Assembly (NCBI GenBank): GCA_017514045.1
Contig: JAFWLS010000018.1
Coordinates: forward strand, 1-64,000
Origin: Candidatus Saccharimonadota bacterium
Lineage (GTDB): Bacteria > Patescibacteriota > Saccharimonadia > Saccharimonadales > Saccharimonadaceae
DNA: 64,000 bases
Direction of reading: 5' to 3'
Within the stretch, counting starts at the first letter, position 1, and each line of letters begins with the position of its first letter. The notes under the pieces were generated by a model, which saw only the letters and a program-made list of their open reading frames with translations, ran no database searches and had not been told where the DNA came from. A program made the translations under genes and the position numbers. This document shows positions 51,457 to 60,486 of the stretch, in pieces.

Positions 51457-52084
51457 ATTATTTTTTTTAAAAAAATCAGAAAAGTTTAAAAATCAGCCAG
51501 TAATCACAACCAAGAATTAAAAAACATGCTCGAGCAGAGAACTAAACATAAAAAAACAACCACGCAGAGAAATCCGTCACAAACAAAAATCCGAAGCTCC
51601 ATCCACATTTCTCAACATGTCGAATGTCGCACAATAACTATTTTAAGACATTAAATATAGCCGATATAGACGATAACTTAATCGTCTACGGGGGGAAGTG
51701 TACATATTCCAACTAATTGTTTTGCTAATTTGCGCACTATTGTTCGCATGCCAATGTGCATATTTTATCTAATTTTCTAACAACAATTCCGCGAGATCAT
51801 TCTTGCCGTAAATTACAATAAAATGAATTATTACAAAGATATAATTATAAATTTATATATCACAATAACGTTATAGTCATTTCTCCATGCATCTTAAATA
51901 CTCGCTCGAATCACAGCCTCCCACGAAGCTACATTTGCATTTTTCGTAAATTTATGGTCTATTCTCGAATTGCCCTCCAAAAAATGGGCTTTTCGTTTTT
52001 CCCCATTTCCCTGCCCTTTTTTAGTATTTTTCCCCACAAAACCATTCTTATAGATTACACAACTACTCAAAATCCATTTATGTA

Positions 52085-52101
52085 CCGAACAAAAACCGAA
52101 C
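52085..52101 (+). repeat. 17-bp repeat, copy 2
   Basis: CCGAACAAAAACCGAAC, in non-coding sequence. Confidence 0.85.
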
Positions 52102-52118
52102 AAAGTAGGGAAACAAAT

Positions 52119-52147
52119 GGAATTAAAGACCGGGCCATCTGGCCCGG
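52119..52147 (-). terminator. Terminator of the 52179 gene
   Basis: CCGGGCC and GGCCCGG stem; the minus-strand 3' side is T-rich. Confidence 0.8.
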
Positions 52148-52178
52148 CTATCATCACATCGGCTAGCATCACAACTCA

Positions 52179-52517
52179 TCAACAGGCAAACCGCAATACG
52201 ATTGCTATTATTATTACCATAACAAACACAATAAACGACGCCGTTCGAATAGCGCGATTAATCTCGCCTAATTCTATACCAGACGCAGTCGCTTTCAATT
52301 CTCTTCTCTCTACATCGTCGTCTGAAGTTATACTGTCTCTTTTTCGTCCCAAGAAAGATGTAGCATTGTATCCCTCACGGGAACGCGCTTCGTTAAGCTC
52401 AACTTTAGATCTTGCTTTCAGCTCTTTCCTTAGCCCCAGTGTCACTAACATTAACAACACCCAAGTACTGACTCCACAACTTAGACCCGCAACTACAATC
52501 TTGAGAGTCACCGACAT
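52179..52517 (-). CDS. Two-helix membrane protein, unknown
   Basis: 112 residues. A membrane helix at each end (about 6-28 and 92-111) with a charged cytoplasmic middle (RSKVELNEARSREGYNATSFLGRKR). ATG after AGGAGGTGAG. Minus-strand -10 at 52572-52577 (TATACT). Its own terminator separates it from the gap; it lies just downstream of the division cluster on the same strand. Confidence 0.62.
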   Translation of the reverse strand: MSVTLKIVVAGLSCGVSTWVLLMLVTLGLRKELKARSKVELNEARSREGYNATSFLGRKRDSITSDDDVERRELKATASGIELGEINRAIRTASFIVFVMVIIIAIVLRFAC

Positions 52518-52591
52518 TCTATTCTCACCTCCTCTTAACTAGCCAATGTTAAAGAACAAAACACCGATATAAGTATAATATATCTAAGGCA

Positions 52592-53128
52592 CTATTTCCA
52601 ATAGGCTTTTCTCTCTATTCGAACATCAATATATCCACAGCCTTCGATCCCCTGTCCTACCAGATAATTCAGCATCCTTACCGCATCTTCCGCCGAGACT
52701 GCAGGATTTCGGTCTAAAGACACCTTAATTACTCCGGAAAAATCATCAACCTCTACATCTATCTCTCTAATCTTTCCTGCTGGAATGTGCGCCTTTTTTA
52801 TTTTGTGGCCCAGAACAACAAATTCTTCTTCGAGATTAGCGATATATTCCTTTACTCGCGAACTTAATTCCGCCTTTTTTCCGGTCGTCTCATCAATTAC
52901 TTCTATATTTGGTTCCCTCTCAACGATTATCGTCTCCTCTCGTGTCGAAACCCATTTTACCCACTCTTGAAACACTCTAAATGCTAAATAAAGTAAGGCT
53001 CCAGCCAATAAAATTACGACAAGTATTGCTACTATCTTTCTTTTTCGAAGTACTCTTCGAACTCTCTCTCGTTCCGAATCCGTCTCCAGACGTTCCCTTT
53101 TTGCCGCAATCGTTTTACCTGCCTGCAT
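52592..53128 (-). CDS. FtsQ/DivIB-like division protein (tentative)
   Basis: 178 residues: basic N-terminus (about 1-31), one membrane helix (about 33-51) and an external domain of about 125 residues. Position right after murG matches ftsQ in classic clusters, and the bitopic layout fits, but the POTRA and beta domains are not recognisable from sequence and the protein is short for FtsQ. It overlaps the murG 3' end by 14 nt, so expression is coupled. Confidence 0.5.
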   Translation of the reverse strand: MQAGKTIAAKRERLETDSERERVRRVLRKRKIVAILVVILLAGALLYLAFRVFQEWVKWVSTREETIIVEREPNIEVIDETTGKKAELSSRVKEYIANLEEEFVVLGHKIKKAHIPAGKIREIDVEVDDFSGVIKVSLDRNPAVSAEDAVRMLNYLVGQGIEGCGYIDVRIERKAYWK

Positions 53129-54422
53129 GCTCCGTCTCCACCTTCACAGATGCGCTCTTCAAGTCTTTCATTGCAACCTCAACTACAATTTCAGCTAATT
53201 TTTTCGCAGAGTCTAATTTAGCTTCCTCATGCAAAATAGCAGCCAATTTTGTTCTTTCGGCTGGCCTCCTTGCAAGCTCTCTTATTAACTCTAGCAGTTT
53301 TTTCGGATGAGCTACCATTTCCGCATCGTCAATACACTTGGCCGCACCAATCTCTGCAAGTCTCTCTGCATTCTTAGTCTGATGGGCACCGGGCAACTCT
53401 GAGAATGGTACCAAGATGACAGCCTTACCCAATCCCGCCAACTCTGCAATAGTCGTCGCTCCTGCCCTCGAGACCACTACGTCCGCTGCACCAAGAAGCT
53501 CCGCCATATTTGCATTAAACTCCCACATTCTGAACCCGCTCTTGAGCTTCCCGTCTTCCCAATCTTCATACTTCTTCAATTCCGTCATTTCCTCATAGTG
53601 CTTTCTACCAGCGACCAGTCCTACCTCGGCAAATTTTAGCACTTCGGGCAATATTTCCTTCATTACTTCATTGATATGGCGCGCCCCTTGGCTTCCTCCA
53701 GTTATTATAACCAAAGGCTTATCCGAACAAAAACCGAACGATTTCTTCAAATTCCCTTCTCGCGACATACTTACTTTCCTAAATTCTTCCGCAATCGGCG
53801 TACCAGTCCACACCCATTTTTCGCGTCCAGGTATCATTTCCTTCTTCATCTCTTTTGATCCATCCTCTTTCTCGACTTCCACATCATGCGTTGTTTCAAA
53901 TCTCGCCCCCATCGCTACTTTCTCCGCTCTCTTCATTAAAATACGGTTTGCCAATCCCGGCGCAACATCGCTTTCATGAATCACGTATGGTATTCTGAAC
54001 CACCATGCCACAATACCTACTGGCAAGCCGACAAATCCACCTTTCAAAAACACCACATCGGGACGATTTTTCTTAAGCACAAGCCTAAAAAAACTCTGTA
54101 TCACACCGGCTATAAACCCAAAAAAACCCAAAATATTTTTACAAACTAAATCAACCAGCGTCACTCTCCAAGCCGCAAAATAATCTTTCAGTTTCCAACC
54201 AGCATATCTCCGAAATTTTCCAGAGCAGATTTTCCTCACCTTCATATTCAAATCACCGCCAGCTTTTCCGAGTACAGTCAGCTTCAAAACATTCTTATAA
54301 TACTTTCTATCCGTCCAAAACTCTACGCGCGTTCGTGGGCGTTCAGACAATATTTCTCGCACTACCGCAATCGCCGGCGTAATATGACCACCGCTACCTC
54401 CTCCTACTACGAGAATCTTCAT
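53115..54422 (-). CDS. murG: MurG, lipid II-forming GlcNAc transferase
   Basis: 435 residues against about 355-370 in most bacteria. Adds GlcNAc to lipid I at the inner membrane face. Signature GGGSGGHITPAIAV at the start and the second GGSQGARHINE; the donor-site segment VVSRAGATTIAELAGLGKAVILVP is intact. Two insertions explain the length: about residues 62-105, with extra hydrophobic residues that may deepen membrane binding, and an acidic/basic stretch near 178-205. Overlaps ftsW by 29 nt. Confidence 0.93.
   Translation of the reverse strand: MKILVVGGGSGGHITPAIAVVREILSERPRTRVEFWTDRKYYKNVLKLTVLGKAGGDLNMKVRKICSGKFRRYAGWKLKDYFAAWRVTLVDLVCKNILGFFGFIAGVIQSFFRLVLKKNRPDVVFLKGGFVGLPVGIVAWWFRIPYVIHESDVAPGLANRILMKRAEKVAMGARFETTHDVEVEKEDGSKEMKKEMIPGREKWVWTGTPIAEEFRKVSMSREGNLKKSFGFCSDKPLVIITGGSQGARHINEVMKEILPEVLKFAEVGLVAGRKHYEEMTELKKYEDWEDGKLKSGFRMWEFNANMAELLGAADVVVSRAGATTIAELAGLGKAVILVPFSELPGAHQTKNAERLAEIGAAKCIDDAEMVAHPKKLLELIRELARRPAERTKLAAILHEEAKLDSAKKLAEIVVEVAMKDLKSASVKVETEHAGR
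53723..53739 (+). repeat. 17-bp repeat, copy 3
   Basis: CCGAACAAAAACCGAAC, inside murG (antisense to its coding strand). Confidence 0.85.
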
Positions 54423-55605
54423 TCAACCTCCTCTTTTTCAAATGCGAATTGCTGAATTTCGCTTGTTTCATTTCTTTTTCTCTCTTAGTATAACACGAAA
54501 GCTGAAAAGTAATCCCTAGCGCAACAGTTACAAACATCATGCTTGTTCCGCCATAACTAAGCAACGGCAACGTTATCCCAGTCAAGGGGATTAATCCAGT
54601 CATTGCCATTACGTTCACCGACATTTGAACCATTATCCAAGAAAAAACTCCGACAGCCATCAGTCTCTGCTCCATCCCGTCTGCCAATTCTGCTACACGC
54701 ATAACTCTGGTCAATAGTATTACGAATATCATTACTACCAATCCCAATCCTAAGAATCCGAACGTTTCGCCCATCACAGCAAAAACCGAATCATTAATAC
54801 TTTCCGGTAAATAGCCAGTTGCCTGCACGCTATTCCCTACTCCAACTCCAGTTAGTCCACCCGTACCAATTGCAATCATCGCATTTTCGATATGATAGGT
54901 ATCAGCACCATCGCCATTGAAAAATGTTTTTACGCGCTCTACGCGATGTGGACTCGTCACAATTACACCTACTCCAGCAATCAATATCGCACCAAGTACC
55001 AAAGCAAATCTCTTCAGCTCTACGCCGCTTGCAAAAATCGTGCCAAGTATAATCGCAATCAACACCACTCCAGTTCCTAAATCCTTTTGCACCACAATCA
55101 CAAAAAACAGCGATACTATAGAAGCAACACCAGCCGGCAACCAAAAATCGCTTTTGTTAATTGAACCTTCGGCCTTTCTACTTGCAGCCAACTGAGCGAG
55201 ATACATAAGAAGTCCTAGTTTTAAGAACTCCGCCGGCTGCAAGCTTCCAAAGCTTCCTATATTTATCCATCTACATGCGCCTAATTCACATTTAGCTAAT
55301 CCAGAGCCAACCTTAGCCAAGACCCATAGCCCCGCCGACAATACGATTCCAAGTATTAAAACCCATTTCCCCCATTTTCTCATTTTCTCATACGGTATTT
55401 TATAGGCTATAACAAAAGCCACAATAGACAAAATAACATTAATAAGTTGTCTAATGAAAAAATGATTCTCGGAAATATCGCCACCATATGTCGCATTCAA
55501 AAAATTCGCTCTCATCGGACCAATTGCGTAAATAATAATCAATCCAGCAAAAAGTAAGAGTAATGTCATAGCGACAATTATTCGGTCTCCTCGATGTCTT
55601 CGCAT
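54394..55605 (-). CDS. ftsW: FtsW/RodA SEDS glycosyltransferase
   Basis: 403 residues from the ATG at 55605, chosen over the GTG at 55617 because GGGTGGAG lies 6 nt before it. About ten membrane helices. SEDS features: LGTGVVLIAIILGT, the GNSVQATGYLPESINDSVFAVMGETFG-like segment between helices, and PLLSYGGTSMM near the end. Polymerises lipid II together with the class B PBP encoded upstream in the same cluster. Confidence 0.93.
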   Translation of the reverse strand: MRRHRGDRIIVAMTLLLLFAGLIIIYAIGPMRANFLNATYGGDISENHFFIRQLINVILSIVAFVIAYKIPYEKMRKWGKWVLILGIVLSAGLWVLAKVGSGLAKCELGACRWINIGSFGSLQPAEFLKLGLLMYLAQLAASRKAEGSINKSDFWLPAGVASIVSLFFVIVVQKDLGTGVVLIAIILGTIFASGVELKRFALVLGAILIAGVGVIVTSPHRVERVKTFFNGDGADTYHIENAMIAIGTGGLTGVGVGNSVQATGYLPESINDSVFAVMGETFGFLGLGLVVMIFVILLTRVMRVAELADGMEQRLMAVGVFSWIMVQMSVNVMAMTGLIPLTGITLPLLSYGGTSMMFVTVALGITFQLSCYTKREKEMKQAKFSNSHLKKRRLNEDSRSRRR

Positions 55606-55629
55606 CCTAGTCTCCACCCAAAATACGCA

Positions 55630-56661
55630 TTATGCTATCCCCGACGCACTTGCGATAAACAAACCCAGCACGGCTGCAATACCGGCAATTACCCAAAATC
55701 TCATTACTATCTTTGCTTCACCCCACCCCTTAGCCTCATAATGATGATGTATTGGCGCAGAAATGAAAATCTTTCGATGGAAAAACTTTTTAGAAGTCAT
55801 TTGTATTAACGACGAACCCGCCTCCACTACCAACATCACACCTATAATCGGCAAAAGTAAGAAAGCGTTGGTCATCATTGCGACCACCCCAAGGCCAGCG
55901 CCTAGAGCAAAGGATCCTGTATCTCCCATCATAAAACGTGCCGGTGGTACATTGAACCACACATACGATAGTAGCCAACCAACCACTGTAAAACAAAACC
56001 CAAAGAGCATCCACTGCCCCTGGAACAAAGCAATCACGCCATATGCGCCATACGCCATCATCATTAGCCCTCCCGCAAGTCCGTCCAATCCATCAGATAT
56101 ATTTACTGCATTTCCAGTCGCAACCACGGCAAAAGCAAACAGGATTATCATACCTGCCACACCAAGCTCTATGCTACCAACAAACGGCACCATCACAGCA
56201 GTCCATCCAAGTTTTACAGCAAAGAACCAACCGAGTGTCAACCCGACTAGTGAAATCAGAACCATCTTAGTTGGTGCACGCAAACCAGCTGCTCCTTCTC
56301 CGCTTCCAAACACATTTATTAAATCGTCAATGAACCCCACGCCAGCTCCTCCCAAGAACCCGGCAATTGGCAACCATGTCTGGCCTCTGTCTAAATTACA
56401 TATTAGTGTTACGGCAGTCACTACTACCACACCAATAATTCCAGCCATGGTTGGGAATTTACGCTTGAATTTATGCGCATGCAATTTCGTCATAATTGGA
56501 AGTGCATTCCCGTCGGCAGTCACTTTCTTTTGCTTTTTCCAGAACTTATATTTATACGCAAAATATGTATATACTGGCGTTAAAAACATTGCCAAAAGGA
56601 AAGCCCCAAGCGTTAGTATCAGCCCAAAGAACATTTCATTATTAATTTCTGTTTTCCACAT
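55630..56661 (-). CDS. mraY: MraY, phospho-MurNAc-pentapeptide transferase
   Basis: 343 residues, about ten membrane helices. Makes lipid I from UDP-MurNAc-pentapeptide. Diagnostic motifs: FIDDLINVFGSG (normally DDxxK), NISDGLDGLAGGL, PARFMMGDTGSFALG and APIHHHYE near the C-terminus. It has its own leaderless minus promoter: TAAAAT (56669-56674) is 7 nt from the ATG. Follows the PBP and precedes ftsW. Confidence 0.95.
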   Translation of the reverse strand: MWKTEINNEMFFGLILTLGAFLLAMFLTPVYTYFAYKYKFWKKQKKVTADGNALPIMTKLHAHKFKRKFPTMAGIIGVVVVTAVTLICNLDRGQTWLPIAGFLGGAGVGFIDDLINVFGSGEGAAGLRAPTKMVLISLVGLTLGWFFAVKLGWTAVMVPFVGSIELGVAGMIILFAFAVVATGNAVNISDGLDGLAGGLMMMAYGAYGVIALFQGQWMLFGFCFTVVGWLLSYVWFNVPPARFMMGDTGSFALGAGLGVVAMMTNAFLLLPIIGVMLVVEAGSSLIQMTSKKFFHRKIFISAPIHHHYEAKGWGEAKIVMRFWVIAGIAAVLGLFIASASGIA

Positions 56662-56694
56662 ATCCTATATTTTACTCCATAGCCCGTTCTAAGT

Positions 56695-58434
56695 CTACGC
56701 TCCGGGCTTAATTTTAAGATAGTCAATCAAATAGTTCGATATATCATTAAACACAGGCATGGCATATTGTTCCGCACCAGTTGTTTCTCCATCTTTCCAT
56801 ATCCTCACCATGACTAAATACTGCGGCATTTCTCCCGCTCTTCCGCCGAATCCGACATAGGTTGCAACCCATTCATCCATCGAATATGCCCCATCCCGAA
56901 TCACTTGAGCTGTCCCCGTCTTTCCACCGATATAATATCCATCTCTGTCTATGCCATACAATCGTTGTGACGCTCGTGTTCCCCACAACATTTCTCGCAT
57001 CTGCGCGCTCGTTTCTTCCTTGACCGCTCGTCGCACTGGACCTGCTGCTTCTTTCTCTATCAACACACCTTCATCCATATACCCCTTTACAATAGTCGGC
57101 GTGTAATACTCGCCACCATTTATAAGTGACGCATAGCCACTAGCTACCTGTATCATCGTCACCATTAAGTTTTGTCCAAACGTCATATTTGCGTACATCG
57201 AATCACGTCCGTCACCTTCCACCGGATCATTAATCAAACCTCTCGCTTCAAATAATTCTATTCCTGTCTCCTGGCCTAATCCAAAATGGTTTACAAAGTA
57301 ATCGTATAATGTTTTTCTTCCCTTTTCATTAATCTGCGTCGGGTCGCCGCCAATCGCTCTTAATGCGAACATACTACCAGTATTAAGACTCCAATTAAAT
57401 GCATCTTGAATCGTTCTAGTGCCAAGCAAATCCGACCTGCCATAAGTCGAGTTTCTGATCTGCCATCCGTCGACTATTTCATACCCATTATTATAGAAAG
57501 TGGTTTGCGCATTTAGTACACCCAAATCTATACCGGTCGCAAACGTGAATCCTTTGCATACACTCGCAGGCTCATACGGATCACTCGTCACTCGGTTTAC
57601 ATACACTTCCGCTCCGTCAACCTTCCCGTAATCGGCTGGATTGTATCCAGGCAGATTAACCATTGCGAGCACCTTTCCATTTCTCGGATCCATGACAAGC
57701 GCACTTGCCTGGTCCTTACCAAATTCCTCCATTTTTCGTGCCAGAATCTTCTCTACATTAGACTGGATATTTCGATCAACATTTAGCACCACGTTTTTAC
57801 CATCCTCGGCGGGTATTTTTACATTGTCGTTACCAATCGAAAGGGCCACATGGTTCACATCGGCCACAGTTTTTAACATTCCGTCTTTTCCGGATAATTC
57901 TTTATCCAATGAGCCTTCTACGCCATACTGTCCTTCTCCATCTTCATTTACGAACCCAAGCAATCTTGCGCCGAGTGATCCCTCCGGGTACACTCTCTTT
58001 GTCATTCCCTTTAGCCATACGCCCGTCGGATCCGCTTCTTCAATTTTTTTTGCTTGTTCCCTGCTCACATTCTTTGCTACTATCATATAGCGTCGTGATC
58101 TGTCCTCAGTCACATCGCTCATCTCGACTATCAGATTATCTTTTAGATCATCGGTAAATATTACTCTCTTCAATTCTTCTTCATCCACAGTCATTGGGTC
58201 CACTACAATAGTATAAACCTGCTCGTTCATCACTATCGCCACCGGTTCACTCCCATCCATCATATATATTTCACCACGCTTTGCTTTTATCGTGTTTTGC
58301 ATTGTATGTTGCGCCTCAGCTTTTGCCACCCAATCGTTCTTCTGAATGATTTGTATCACAAATAAACGTATTAAAATCACGCCCACCGCCGCATAAAGCA
58401 TTATCTTCAAAAACTTCAGACGTTTATCATTCAT
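56695..58434 (-). CDS. Class B penicillin-binding protein (FtsI/PBP2-like)
   Basis: 579 residues from the ATG at 58434; the longer frame to 58455 starts inside the -10 and is rejected. One N-terminal membrane helix (about 8-25), a dimerisation domain (about 55-200), and the transpeptidase: SxxK as PYEPASVCKGFTF, SxN as FNWSLNTGSMF, and KTG as YIGGKTGTAQVI. No PASTA repeats. Crosslinks peptidoglycan at division with FtsW. TATAAT (58444-58449, minus) is 9 nt from the ATG. Confidence 0.92.
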   Translation of the reverse strand: MNDKRLKFLKIMLYAAVGVILIRLFVIQIIQKNDWVAKAEAQHTMQNTIKAKRGEIYMMDGSEPVAIVMNEQVYTIVVDPMTVDEEELKRVIFTDDLKDNLIVEMSDVTEDRSRRYMIVAKNVSREQAKKIEEADPTGVWLKGMTKRVYPEGSLGARLLGFVNEDGEGQYGVEGSLDKELSGKDGMLKTVADVNHVALSIGNDNVKIPAEDGKNVVLNVDRNIQSNVEKILARKMEEFGKDQASALVMDPRNGKVLAMVNLPGYNPADYGKVDGAEVYVNRVTSDPYEPASVCKGFTFATGIDLGVLNAQTTFYNNGYEIVDGWQIRNSTYGRSDLLGTRTIQDAFNWSLNTGSMFALRAIGGDPTQINEKGRKTLYDYFVNHFGLGQETGIELFEARGLINDPVEGDGRDSMYANMTFGQNLMVTMIQVASGYASLINGGEYYTPTIVKGYMDEGVLIEKEAAGPVRRAVKEETSAQMREMLWGTRASQRLYGIDRDGYYIGGKTGTAQVIRDGAYSMDEWVATYVGFGGRAGEMPQYLVMVRIWKDGETTGAEQYAMPVFNDISNYLIDYLKIKPGA

Positions 58435-58482
58435 CTTATGCTTATTATACCACAATTTCCCCTATGGAGTAGAGAGAGGCAT

Positions 58483-60486
58483 CTATCGAATCAACTCTAA
58501 AAATTGCTTTTCATCAATCGTCGGAATACCAAACTTTCGCGCCTTTTCCAATTTACTCGCACCAGGTTTTTCGCCCACAATAAGCGCGGTGGTAGTCTTC
58601 GTTACCGAACCTGTTACTGTTGCGCCAAGATCTCTTAGCCTATTCTCTGCCTCTTCGCGCCCAAAACTATCCAATGTTCCAGAAATAATATAGCTCTTCC
58701 CTGCCAATTTTGCTTTAGATAAATCTTCAAAAACAGGCTCTACGCCTAACATTCTCAACTCATGAAGCATCTTTAAATTATCTTCATCAGCAAAATAAGC
58801 CAAAATCGATTCTGCCACTACTTCACCAATATCTGGAATAGCCGTCAAATCTTCTTTTTCAGCCTCGGCCAATCTTTCTATCGATCTAAAGTTATTTGCT
58901 AATACCACAGCTGTCTGCGAGCCAACATGGCGTATCCCGAGTGCTGTAATAAATTTAGCAAGTGCGGGGTGTTTTGACTTCTCTAAATTATTTACTAGTT
59001 TCTGTGCTGATACTTCTGCGAAACGCTCCAATTGCATTATTTTTTCTGGCGTCAATCTGTACAAATCAGGTAGGTTTTTTACAAGAGCAGCATCGACAAT
59101 CAATGCCACGTTTTTCTCACCCAAACCCTCAATATCCAACGCAGACTTCCCCGCATAATATTCTATCGCTCTTTTTAGAATAAAATCTGTCGTCTCCCCT
59201 TTTACTCTATATACCACCTCCCCAGTTGGTCTTTCAAACTCTAATTCCGGATACTGTTCGCTTAGTGCTTTTTCGTAATCAAACGGCACTGCTTCATCCG
59301 GCCTCAATCCAACCAGCACTTCCTTAACCTGCGGGATAATATCACCTGCTTTATAAACAATTACTGTATCGCCGATTCTTACGTCCAGCCTTGCAATCTC
59401 ATCTGCGTTATGCAACGATGCATGTCGGACTATTGAGCCAGCCACTTCCACTGGATCCAAAATCGCCACCGGTGTTGCAGCGCCAGTTCGACCTATCGAT
59501 ATCACAATATCTCGCACTTTAGTTGTCGATTCCTCTGCTGGGAATTTAAAAGCAACTGCCCCTCGCGGCGTCTTCCCAATAATTCCAAGCTCGTCGTAAA
59601 TCGATCTATCATTAATTTTTATTACCATGCCATCCGTATTAAACTTCAAGCTTTTACGGTATTCATCTAGATCACGAATGTATTCGAACATCCGATCAAG
59701 TTCTTCCCTCTTAAATATCCTATCTTCATTAGATGTACGAAAACCCATCTCGCGCAGTTTTTTATACGCTTGTGCATGCGTCGGCAAATTTGGTTTCACC
59801 AAATCATACGCCATAAATTTCAAATTTCGGCTTTCTGCTATTTTTGGATCCAGCTGTCTAATGGTCCCTGCTGCTAAATTCCGTGGGTTTGCAAATTCTT
59901 TCTCGCCCATTTTTCTCTGTTTTTCTTGAATTTCTTCAAAATCTTTCTTAAACAGAATAATCTCGCCACGCACTTCGACATCGCCCGGCTCTCGAATCCT
60001 GAGCGGTACATTTTGAATTGTTCGCACATTCATCGTAACGTCCTCGCCCACCATACCATCCCCTCGTGTCACAGCCTGTACAAACAATCCGTCTTTATAT
60101 TTTAGCGCACATGCTAATCCATCCATCTTAATATCCGTAAAGAATTCCTGTATCTTCCCGCCGGGTATCAACTTCTCGTTACGCGTAATCCAATCCCTTA
60201 TTTCTTCTTCGGAAAAAACATCCGCCAAACTAATCATTCGTTTTTCATGCCGCACCTTTACAAACTTGTCTAATGGTTTTCCCGCCACTCTCTGCGTCGG
60301 CGAATCCGGCGTGATCAAATCCGGATACATTTCTTCTAGCTGTGCAAGTTCGTGTTTCAACGAATCACCAGCAGCCTCGCTCATTATGCTCTCATCCAGC
60401 ACGTGATAATGATATCTGTAGTCATTAATTACTTCACGAAGTTTAACGACTCTTTTTTCTGCTTCTTCCCTACTTATCGTCTTCAT
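58483..60486 (-). CDS. ligA: NAD-dependent DNA ligase lacking zinc-finger cysteines
   Basis: 667 residues. Ia domain, adenylation domain with the nucleotidyl-acceptor Lys120 in DIKMDGLACALKYKDG, OB fold, HhH repeats (IEGLGEKNVALIV, LGIRHVGSQTAVVLANNF, IPDIGEVVAESI) and a C-terminal BRCT domain (about 590-667). The four-Cys zinc finger normally between the OB fold and HhH domain is gone: the stretch about 395-465 has no Cys at all. AGGAGG precedes the ATG inside the upstream gene, which it overlaps by 17 nt. Confidence 0.95.
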   Translation of the reverse strand: MKTISREEAEKRVVKLREVINDYRYHYHVLDESIMSEAAGDSLKHELAQLEEMYPDLITPDSPTQRVAGKPLDKFVKVRHEKRMISLADVFSEEEIRDWITRNEKLIPGGKIQEFFTDIKMDGLACALKYKDGLFVQAVTRGDGMVGEDVTMNVRTIQNVPLRIREPGDVEVRGEIILFKKDFEEIQEKQRKMGEKEFANPRNLAAGTIRQLDPKIAESRNLKFMAYDLVKPNLPTHAQAYKKLREMGFRTSNEDRIFKREELDRMFEYIRDLDEYRKSLKFNTDGMVIKINDRSIYDELGIIGKTPRGAVAFKFPAEESTTKVRDIVISIGRTGAATPVAILDPVEVAGSIVRHASLHNADEIARLDVRIGDTVIVYKAGDIIPQVKEVLVGLRPDEAVPFDYEKALSEQYPELEFERPTGEVVYRVKGETTDFILKRAIEYYAGKSALDIEGLGEKNVALIVDAALVKNLPDLYRLTPEKIMQLERFAEVSAQKLVNNLEKSKHPALAKFITALGIRHVGSQTAVVLANNFRSIERLAEAEKEDLTAIPDIGEVVAESILAYFADEDNLKMLHELRMLGVEPVFEDLSKAKLAGKSYIISGTLDSFGREEAENRLRDLGATVTGSVTKTTTALIVGEKPGASKLEKARKFGIPTIDEKQFLELIR

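Larger units (their letters stand above)
51277..52128. other. Gene-poor AT-rich gap between convergent genes
   Basis: About 850 bp without a gene I can support. It holds the phased CTGTT repeats, a run of about 8 T followed by A near 51465-51477, a small inverted repeat AGACGAT/ATCGTCT near 51672-51691, a very AT-rich block at about 51810-51880, and copy 2 of the 17-bp repeat. The minus frame 51894-52172 begins inside a terminator and is not accepted as a gene. Confidence 0.6.

Noticed and set aside
51277-52128. Replication terminus or dif site at the convergence of gene orientations
   Set aside because: The C-over-G bias keeps the same sign on both sides in sampled lines, and I found no dif-like sequence.
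51277-52128. Replication origin in the AT-rich gap
   Set aside because: No cluster of DnaA boxes (TTATCCACA) and no dnaA or dnaN nearby; phased CTGTT repeats alone are not enough.
51894-52172. 92-codon minus-strand frame
   Set aside because: Starts upstream of and runs through the terminator of the 52179 gene; no ribosome site.
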